Assembly: GCA_023653785.1 (NCBI GenBank)
Contig: JAMKCH010014235.1
Coordinates: 1 to 64,000 of the forward strand
DNA from: Ophioderma brevispina
Taxonomy: Eukaryota; Echinodermata; Ophiuroidea; Amphilepidida; Ophiodermatidae
Length of the DNA stretch: 64,000 nucleotides
Direction of reading: 5' to 3'
Each line of letters opens with the position of its first letter. Positions within the stretch are counted from its first letter, which is position 1. Positions 56,442 through 64,000 of the stretch are shown in pieces. A program made the position numbers and the translations under genes. Below the pieces are notes generated by a model. It searched no databases, was not told the origin of the DNA, and was given only the letters and a program-made list of their open reading frames with translations.

Positions 56442-56847
56442 GTAAGTTGACTATCTGCCTTTTTACCTTTACTTTGTTCTTGTCTTTTTATTGATGTTAT
56501 ATGTCATACACGTGTATGTCTAATTGTATCATTTACTATAATATTTGTTTTCAAACTCCTGATTGTCTCCTTCTTTGCTTTTTTTTTTCAATAAACATTC
56601 TGTTCCATTCCTTTCTACTAGATCCCTCTTACCATTCTTAACATCCAGTATGCAAATGTAATTTTACATTCGTCTCCCTCGTTTGACGTTATAACCTATT
56701 TAATATGATCAGCCGAGATTTATCATTTGTTAGTTTAATAGCAATGGAATATTTTCCTTAGCTTTCCTTTATTTGAAACCTGAAATTGACATATTATTAT
56801 CAAATTTAAAATGAATCAGCCTATGAATGATTTTTCTTTAATTTAAG

Positions 56848-57005
56848 TCAAGAAGATATGCATTCCGGTGAAGAAACGGACAACTCTGGTGACATTTCCC
56901 TTGATGATAAAGTAAAGCAGTACTTCAGGGATCTTCTAGAAAGGAATATCACCACCATTTCAGCTGAAAGCAATATGATGACAACATTGCATCCAGAAAG
57001 AAAAG
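56848..57005 (+). CDS. C-terminal exon, acidic helical segment
   Basis: Between TTTAATTTAAG and AG|GTATGA. Reads 'QEDMHSGEETDNSGDISLDD', 'KVKQYFRDLLERNITTI' and 'NMMTTLHPERK'. Acidic start, then amphipathic helix-like, with an N-x-T glycosylation signal. The start phase is one base off that of the 56,400 exon; an error or a missed exon would explain it. Confidence 0.6.
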
Positions 57006-57009
57006 GTAT

Positions 57010-57610
57010 GAGAAAGGCAAGACCCGACTGGTTTTGTCTGTAACAGCTGATGTAATATTGGATTGCAAGAGGTTTATACCAAAATATATGACCTACTTAC
57101 CCTTTACCTGGACTCGTGCTAGGTAATTTTCTGGGCCTCGCACACCAAGGATTTTAGCGGTAAAGATTGGCATCCAGTGGCCTCCTGCCAGCATACTTGT
57201 GTGGGCAGACCAGCAGATATCGGGTTACAGTTTCGCTGAACAAAACAGCCTAGAGGCGAGACATTGTGTTTAGAAATCAAGGGCAGATTCCGGCCAGAAT
57301 TGCTTATAACTCGCTAGCTTTAGCAATGGTTGACCTTCACTGCGCTAAAACAATGAAACCGCTGAAGCGAATCTAGGCCAAAAGTGACCCGAAGTCCGGG
57401 GAAAGGGTTTTAAGGTCTGTCTCACATTATTATTATTATTATTACAAAGTGTAATAATAATAAGGGAAAACTACATTCAGTTATAACAGTTTTTTCAAAA
57501 GCTCATAAAAGTATTCTGAATAATAAAGGATGTGTGGTGCCATAAGCGTCTTACCGTTCAAGCATGAAAGTCATTGTGAACTAACGCTGGGTTTGTCCAA
57601 ATAGTTCCCT
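57010..57610. other. Intron in C-terminal part
   Basis: No exon seen; includes an (ATT)n run near 57,427-57,445 followed by its inverse (AATAATAATAA). Confidence 0.4.
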
Positions 57611-57617
57611 ATCACAG

Positions 57618-57715
57618 ACCAGAAAAACCAACAAGCAGACGGCAGATGGGTGTCTTTGTAGTCGAGGATGAAGAGCCTCTACAAGTTCAAAGGAACAAAA
57701 GAGATTTCTTTAGCA
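57618..57715 (+). CDS. C-terminal exon with furin-like site
   Basis: Between TATCACAG and CA|GTAAGT. Reads 'PEKPTSRRQMGVFVVEDEEP', 'LQVQRNKRDFFS'. RNKR|D matches the R-x-[KR]-R furin consensus. Phase with the preceding exon fits if the A5 run at 57,622-57,626 really has six A's. The end phase (1) matches the next exon. Confidence 0.65.
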
Positions 57716-58160
57716 GTAAGTGTTGTTCTCTTCCTTATTTTTTCCTTGTTACTGATACAGTGGCATATTACATTTGACCCGTTCTCTCCAGCTCTTTCTC
57801 TCTCTTTTTCTGAATCTCTTACTGTGTGTGTGTGTCTGTTAGGTGGGAACGGTAAGCATATTAAAGTGTACCAATTTAAAAGTTACAACTCCAATCTTAA
57901 TTATACAATAAATGACAACTATAATGCAAGGGGTAATACAGGTGCGCCAATGCATTTGAGGTCAATGTAGTGGTCAAGTGAGGTCATTGTCCATTTGGTA
58001 AAAATATGCAAGTTCAGACTATGGCTGCCAAACCTCATTCAATAATTTCGCAACTCAACCATGAATCCAAATACAGTTGGCACAACGAGTGTCTCAGCAT
58101 GTTTTTCGATCAGTATTTTGCCAAAGTCAAATGTTTTTGAAAGTTTTCGAAATATACATT

Positions 58161-58273
58161 TTGTTGCCGAGGTCTTTCTATTTCATTTAACACCTCGTTT
58201 GTAAAAAAAGCGTGCAAAAATGGCTGAGACAGAACGCGAGGTGTTAAATGAAAGAGAAAGACCTCGTCAACAA
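58161..58273. mobile_element. 113-bp hairpin MITE
   Basis: 'TTGTTGCCGAGGTCTTTCT' and 'TTTCATTTAACACCTCG' at the left are mirrored by 'CGAGGTGTTAAATGAAAG' and 'AGAAAGACCTCGTCAACAA' at the right, with a loop of about 35 bases. Intronic. Confidence 0.88.
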
Positions 58274-58279
58274 TAACGG

Positions 58280-59150
58280 CTTTAAAAAGGATAACATGGC
58301 TTGATAAAATTCAGGATTTTAACGAAATGCGCAAGTTCATGTGCGGGCTTATCCCCGTTATGCCTACGATGATTCACTGTGACATTATCAGGTATAATCC
58401 CAGCAAATACCAAAGCATTTTACAGGCACCATGTCCTTTAATTGAAAATGTTATGAAAATATGGGGGAAAATGCCCAGTTTTATTTTTATAGCACATTGT
58501 CAACAACATTTATAATGTTATTTTATTCATTTGTTATATTTGTTGCGATGGATTCGGTAATTGCTAAGGTTCACGGGGATTGTGGTATAAAAATGTGACC
58601 ATTAGGGTATGCGGGGTGGGGGTAGGACATGTCAAACCTACCAGCAACAGAACGACATCAACTTCCGGCATAATCCGAGTGCTAGTCTTATTTAAAGAAT
58701 TAACTGTATGAGGGCGCTCTTATTCATATCCAACGGTCACACACGGACTTGACTAAAGGCTAGGCCTGGTCACGAATATTTAAATCTAAATGACCCTTTA
58801 TTGGAAATTGCACTGTTTTGCAGTGAGGTTAATCGACTAACCTCGACGGATTTTAAAATAAATATTTTTTCTTAATTATCATGATATTACTAAGATCTTT
58901 TGAACGAAGGTTAAAGAGCTGATTTTGTAGTGTCACTGAGACAGAGACTGCCATAGTAAATACACGTAGCAGTTCCCCAAATTACCGTTTGGAAATCCCC
59001 AACGCCCAAATTTAGCAGATCGTGTCCTACCCCCCCCCTTCCCTGGGGTATGCAAACCTTTTTTTTTTCCTATCCACCATTCTATCCCACCCTCACCGGC
59101 AAAGTTACTTGATAACATAATCTAAGTTATATCAATGTTAATCTTGTTAT
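58280..59150. other. Intron in C-terminal part
   Basis: No exon or element recognised; poly-C (59,031-59,038) and T-rich runs only. Confidence 0.4.
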
Positions 59151-59157
59151 TTTGCAG

Positions 59158-59199
59158 CTATAAAGCAGGGTCTTGACACTTTCGGAAAGCGAGTATCAG
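59158..59199 (+). CDS. Short C-terminal exon
   Basis: 42 nt between TATTTTGCAG and CAG|GTATGA, phase 1 to phase 1. Reads 'TIKQGLDTFGKRVS'. Phase agrees with both neighbours. Confidence 0.65.
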
Positions 59200-59812
59200 G
59201 TATGAAACCACCAAGATCAGAAATAAAGTTAGAAATAGAATTACATATACCAGTTCAAAGTCTTGTTTGCAAGATTTAGTTTTGGTCATCACGGCCTCTT
59301 CATTCAGGACGTATTGACCTCCTGCTAATCGGTAAGTGCACCATGATGCAAGAGATTCTAGAAACACTTCTTACTAGACTTTAGTAAATACCAAGTCATG
59401 CTTTATGGTTTGAAGCACATGAAGCTCGGGTACTGGAGATATATAGTGTGTATGTGTTTACATGAAACACCTACTAATGACATGACTTCTCTGTAGGGTG
59501 TCATTGCACAGTAGGTCATCTACAAAGAACAGAGCCAATAAACACATGGTAACAAATTCGTAACTGCTTCTGTAAAAATATGAAAATGAAGATACGTCTT
59601 TGTTACACTCACATGACGGTATCTATTGCATTTTCAGACGTTTTAAAGCATTTTTTCAGATGCTACGCAAAAAATAGTACATCCGAAATATTTTAGCCAC
59701 TTTTTAACCACTTTTCAGCAAACAGAGAAAATATCTTTGTCAGTTTAAGCAAACTAATTTGCTCTTACTCATGAGTGTTTTATGATGACATGTCTTTATT
59801 TTCTGATTACAG

Positions 59813-59940
59813 ATACCTTAAATAACAAGATTGCCGACATGGGTTTAGAAGAATTGGAAGCCCTGATAGACCTACAAAATATAGACCCTGAGCAAGCTTT
59901 GAAAGTCATGACTGACTTTAGAGATTTGTTTTTAAGGATT
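59813..59940 (+). CDS. C-terminal exon, leucine-rich helical segment
   Basis: 128 nt between CTGATTACAG and ATT|GTAAGT, phase 1 to phase 0. Reads 'DTLNNKIADMGLEELEALID', 'LQNIDPEQALKVMTDFRDLF', 'LRI'. Strongly helical and amphipathic by eye, no Cys, unlike the modules. Confidence 0.75.
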
Positions 59941-59944
59941 GTAA

Positions 59945-61615
59945 GTAGTAACTTAAAGGTTCATGGCCCGATCGCTAATAGCCTCGTCCCCAGAAGTTCC
60001 AGATTTTACCGGAAGTGGTCAACATTTTGGTATAAGAAAAAAAACTACTATTTTTCTCATTTACCCTGTGAAATCTTAGAGCCAAAGAATGTTTGGTTTG
60101 GAAGTTTATGAGCGAAAATGTGGCCCATTTTGGTCCCCATATTAATTGTACACAGTAATCTAGGGGCTTACACAATCACGACGTTTTTTAACTCTCGCAT
60201 CAGAACCATAATTGAAATATCGGCGGCAAAACTTTAGCAATGGGGTTTTGGAGTGAAAGCCAATCTATCAAATAAGAACTTCATAATCCGTCAATTTGGG
60301 CCATCCCCCTTAATATTGCACGCATATATTCATGTACTTCTTTAATAAACTTCAGATTGATGAACAAAGCGCTCTTGTTTGTTTGAAATAATCTCTGCCA
60401 GTCGGGTACCAGTTATATTCTATAACTCAGTTGTTGAATATAATCATTGTTTGATTTTCTTTTGAAAATTTAAATAGAATGGGTTAGGCAATAAGGTTAT
60501 TTGATTTGGGTTTCCTGCTCCAAGTTGTTGGTCAAAGCTTGCTAAACAACTTTTCTTTCATAACTTTTATTCGTCTGTCTTCCTTTTCGAATAAATAATT
60601 TAACATACCGTAAAAGTTAATTGAACACACACACTTTATGAGCTCAAGATTTATTTATTTGTGAACGGGACAGGTATTTTATACTTAACGTCATGAACAA
60701 ATTACTCAATCTAAATCGGGGAGTTGGTAACACCTGAAACCTTCTCAACTGATTTTCTCCTCCACATACCGGACCGAGTGTTGAAAATCTTTAGCTCCAT
60801 TGTTTGCTGTCTGTGTGTGTATATCCATTGGTCACTGCTATTGAGAAATTGAGGTGACATTTTATTCCCCTTTTCAAGAAAATGGGCAAGTTTTATTAGG
60901 AAATCAAGACGGGTTATTGGGTGGATTTTAGTAATTTTAAATTTCACACTGGGGTTTGTATTCCGATAAGGTCGAAAATCACATGTATCACGCAGCACTA
61001 TTTCTCCTCGCTCTACCCATTATGTGCTTGTATACCTCGTGGTTTTTGCGAGTCATGTAAAACTGTTGGTCGTGTGTATGAGTCATTCTTGAGCACGTAA
61101 CATTTATGTTTATCGAAAAGTTAGGGGTCATCCCGGGTCTTTTACTCGCACTGATCACTGTAGGAACCAGAGCCCCTCCCAACCTGCACTAGACCAGCGT
61201 GAAAGGGTGGTCCTTAATCCAGCATGTAACATGCGGAGAACCCCGTCCGCAAATTGGACTGACATATTTTTAATGTCTAAACCTCAATGTCATTTCTATT
61301 GTTTTTAATTATGTCAGTTTCATTATCATTTAAATATGGCACCTAAAATACACTCTAAGTGTATTATTAAGTTATTTTAAGGAGCATTTTTCCGTGTCCA
61401 TTACCATGGTCCTGCCCCGACCGAGCTAAAAAGGGTGAGCCCACTTTATTAAAGCGTAGACTTGGTCATCAATGCCAGAAATTAATAGCGCATTTCTTAC
61501 AACGCCAAAACCCGCCATCAGATCAACTGGTATTTCAGATTTTTTTTCCACGATATGTGTTAAATTATAAACACAAATTACTCAATAGGCGTTGTTAAAG
61601 CAATAACAGCACCTT
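59945..61615. other. Long intron, left part
   Basis: No exon recognised. A dispersed-repeat copy occupies 60,535-60,760 (listed separately). Confidence 0.4.
60535..60760 (+). repeat. Dispersed repeat, copy 2
   Basis: Counterpart of 27,232-27,455, same orientation, diverged. It lacks the left half of the 347-bp hairpin present there. Confidence 0.7.
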
Positions 61616-61619
61616 TTTT

Positions 61620-62662
61620 AAGAGCGCCCCAATTTCAAAATTTGATATTTTGCCACAGTTACGGTGGTAATTGGCTAGGAAACTATACTATACGAAATGA
61701 TAAAAATGCGTATTTATCATAAATATAAGCGATTTTGTAATTAGAATTGGCTAGTCCCAGATTGGACCGAACGGCAGAGCTGGAAATGCTACGTTTTATT
61801 TCCGTTCCATGATGAAATAGTGCACCAGTCGAGAAAATAACCTCTAACTTGACTTGCCTGTACAGAACAATAAAACAACAAGACATAGATGGGACATGCC
61901 CTTCTTGCTGTTGTTTTGTTGTCTCCATCGGAGGGCTAGGGGAAACCAAGTGTAATTCAATAAATTATTAAAATCATAACCCGTCTGTTCCGACAAATAA
62001 AACTGGCACATTTTCTTTGAAAAAGAATGAAATGTCCACTTAATTTCAAACGTTCCCCAATATCATGACCAATGGATACACAAGACTTCACAAACAATTG
62101 AGTTAAGATATTCAATCTTTTCAAGACATTTTCGAGCTTAAAGCATATTAGCACATTTGTTTGAAGATCGCCCCATTTTTTCCAAAAATTTGGAGAGATT
62201 ACACGGTTGCATGGGTAACTGCTGTACACTGAACCTGTGAATGGTTAAGTCCTCAACAATGTCTATGTGTCTCAAACTAAGGCATTTTGTACTAGAATAA
62301 TTATTATCGGGGATCCCCCAGAATAATTCACAGGGCAGCTGGAACGGCCCTTCCAATGTCGAAATAGCCGGAAATTGCGCCATGTACTGTCTACGCTCAT
62401 CCAGTCGGATCGTTTTAATAGTTCATGCAAGTTAAGTTAGAGTTTATTTTCTAGAGGTGGCCCTATTTCATCATGTACGACATAAACGTAACAGTTCCAG
62501 CTCTGCCGTAATCCAATCTGGGATCTCAATTCTAATTACAAAATCGATTCTTTGTGATAAATGCTCATTTTTTAGCATTCTCGTTCGCAGTTATATTTTC
62601 CTAGACAATTTACCAACGTAACTTCGGCACACAATCAATTTTGAAAATTGGGGGGCGCTCTT
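61620..62662. mobile_element. 1.04-kb element with about 250-bp terminal inverted repeats
   Basis: Left 'AAGAGCGCCCCAATTTCAAA', 'GATTTTGTAATTAGAATTG', 'TCCCAGATTGGA', 'GGCAGAGCTGGAA', 'ATGATGAAATAG', 'CTAACTTGACTTGC' pairs in reverse with 62,425-62,662. The middle (about 61,870-62,420) is unique with no transposase. Intronic, non-autonomous DNA transposon by structure. Confidence 0.88.
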
Positions 62663-62701
62663 CAAAAAAAATGTCTAATTTTGTCTGTAATAATCTCCAT
62701 A

Positions 62702-63520
62702 TTAACACTTAACTACTAAGGGGCTCTTAGGGCCCATTTTTTTGTTTTTCGGCCGGCTTTTTTTAACGCTGCAAATATTTGGTTTATTTTTTTGTATTTT
62801 TCTAACTTTTAGTGTCGCTGGCAGGGGCAAAAAAATCAATCCATGGCGCCGTTTTTGCTTATATTTCAGGGTCCTAGGAGCCCAAGGAAGACGAAAGGAA
62901 CACAAAAAAGCGGGCAAACCAGTGCCGCAGGGCGGGGGCGGGAGGAGATAGCCTCACAACCCCCATGCGAACGGAAGTTCCCGTCTCACAAATGAAAAAT
63001 CTAATAGATTTAACGTGTGATTCTATTTTCCCCCATAATGCATACACCTTAGTGACCATAAAGAATAATCAAAAAATTCCTGGAAAGTATAGTGGGGCCT
63101 GGGTGTCATAAATACATCATACATACACCATTCATCAATTATACATTATAAGAGCGGTACTGTATGAACCTATGGTATTATACAAGTAAACTAAAACATA
63201 TCAAAATGGCATGACGATTTCTGTTTGAGTGCTTAATATGGTAATAATTCCTTCTTCAACCAATTAAAACAATCAGCACAAGTCGAGCTGAATCAGTGCC
63301 ATAGAAAATGCAGAAAAGAGTAGTGTCTTTTCGCCGCAAATTAAAAACCCAATGTTTTGCCCCTGCTTTTCTTACTGAAACATTTTTTAAGTTTGTTTTA
63401 CTTTATTGTTGAGGTCTTGTTTGTCATCCTTCTAACATGTGGTGGATTTCAATCCAAAAATTCTTTAGGGAACGTACACCGTGTTATAAATGAATGGGTC
63501 CCAGAGGCCCCCCCCCCTTA
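62702..63520. mobile_element. Dispersed repeat, copy 2, with inverted ends
   Basis: Ends read 'TAAGGGGCTCTTAGGGCCCA' (62,717) and 'TGGGTCCCAGAGGC' plus a C run and TTA (to 63,520), an imperfect inverted pair. The interior matches 44,319-45,400 but without the retrotransposon, so it shows the empty site: 'AAATTAAAAACCCAATGTTT' at about 63,336-63,355. Probably a non-autonomous DNA transposon. Confidence 0.8.
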
Positions 63521-63776
63521 TTCACCTAAAGGAAGTGCAAACTCCTTAGTGTCAGTGTACATTTGTTAAGCAAATGGATTACCTTGTAGATGCTATATGC
63601 TACAACGTAGATAGCAGTAGAAATAATTGCATATTCATAAGGTACCCTGGTGGAATACCTAAACCATGTGTGTATTTAAGACGGTTATAAAATATTTTAA
63701 GAGCTTATTGTGGCTTCTTTTAAAAAAGAAAGGATATTCTTGAAATTATTTCTTTCATATTATTTCCTTATCACAG

Positions 63777-63893
63777 ATAGAAAAAGTATTGATGTCATCC
63801 TCTCGGGAAAAGGAAGCGATAATTTTCCTCGTCATTTGATTCGAAATTTGATGGAAGGGTTCCATTCCCAGAAAGGAGATGACGTTCTTTGAA
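63777..63893 (+). CDS. Candidate last coding exon, two possible frames
   Basis: Acceptor CTTATCACAG. In the phase set by the 59,813 exon it reads 'IEKVLMSSSREKEAIIFLVI' and stops at 63,837-63,839. If the A5 run at 63,781-63,785 has one more A, the frame becomes 'SIDVILSGKGSDNFPRHLIR', 'NLMEGFHSQKGDDVL' and stops at 63,891-63,893. A GTAACA donor-like site follows at 63,901. No poly(A) signal was confirmed before the window ends. Confidence 0.45.
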
Positions 63894-64000
63894 TTTACCT
63901 AGGTAACAGTCACTTGAGTGGTTTCATCTCTTTAAAATTTGGTAGAACCAAATGAATAAAGCATTTACCTCACATATGTTTGCCTTTAGGACATATAGTG

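Overview
This window is animal DNA, most likely from an invertebrate. It is AT-rich, its genes are split into short exons (40-260 nt) with GT/AG borders, and its introns are full of non-LTR retrotransposon remnants, tRNA-derived SINEs and foldback or MITE-like DNA elements. There are no operons, ribosome binding sites or bacterial genes. The species cannot be fixed from sequence alone; the repeat mix would suit a marine invertebrate (echinoderm, hemichordate, lancelet or mollusc).

Layout. 1-1.45 kb is a scrambled cluster of short palindromic repeats. About 1.77-6.1 kb is one giant imperfect palindrome with tandem repeats in its arms. 8.1-8.6 kb carries two head-to-tail copies of a tRNA-derived SINE, with a third copy at 13.3 kb. 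10.8-11.7 kb is a dead LINE 3' end. 13.7-17.2 kb holds one possible exon, two copies of a small MITE, a 169-bp hairpin element, (TA)n tracts and a 170-180 bp tandem repeat. From about 18.9 kb to at least 63.8 kb the plus strand carries one long multi-exon gene.

The gene. I read about 11 tandem copies (M1-M11) of one module of roughly 150-190 residues. Each full copy runs: a Cys-rich half (CP..C..CxGxxCC....[DN]PC....FENW), a second half (IDKL-like..LC..C....PIPxC....LPG), a DG[ST]xxGF...LGL segment, and a short tail with one Cys. Full modules have ten cysteines. Modules start and end in phase 1, so they can be duplicated without breaking frame. Introns inside the module differ between copies, which shows how they were duplicated. 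After M11 come distinct C-terminal exons with two polybasic, furin-like sites and an acidic, helix-rich segment. I do not recognise the family. A secreted or extracellular disulfide-bonded protein is an inference. No convincing first exon with signal peptide, promoter or poly(A) site was found.

Condition. M2, M3, M8, M9 and M11 module exons read cleanly. Many other exons keep their splice sites but are interrupted by single-base indels, often in homopolymers. Either these are long-read sequence errors or several modules are decaying; M6 and M7 look truly degenerate. Introns hold several well-marked insertions, including a retrotransposon fragment nested in a dispersed repeat whose second copy shows the empty site, and a 17-bp-TSD insertion 42 bp upstream of an exon.
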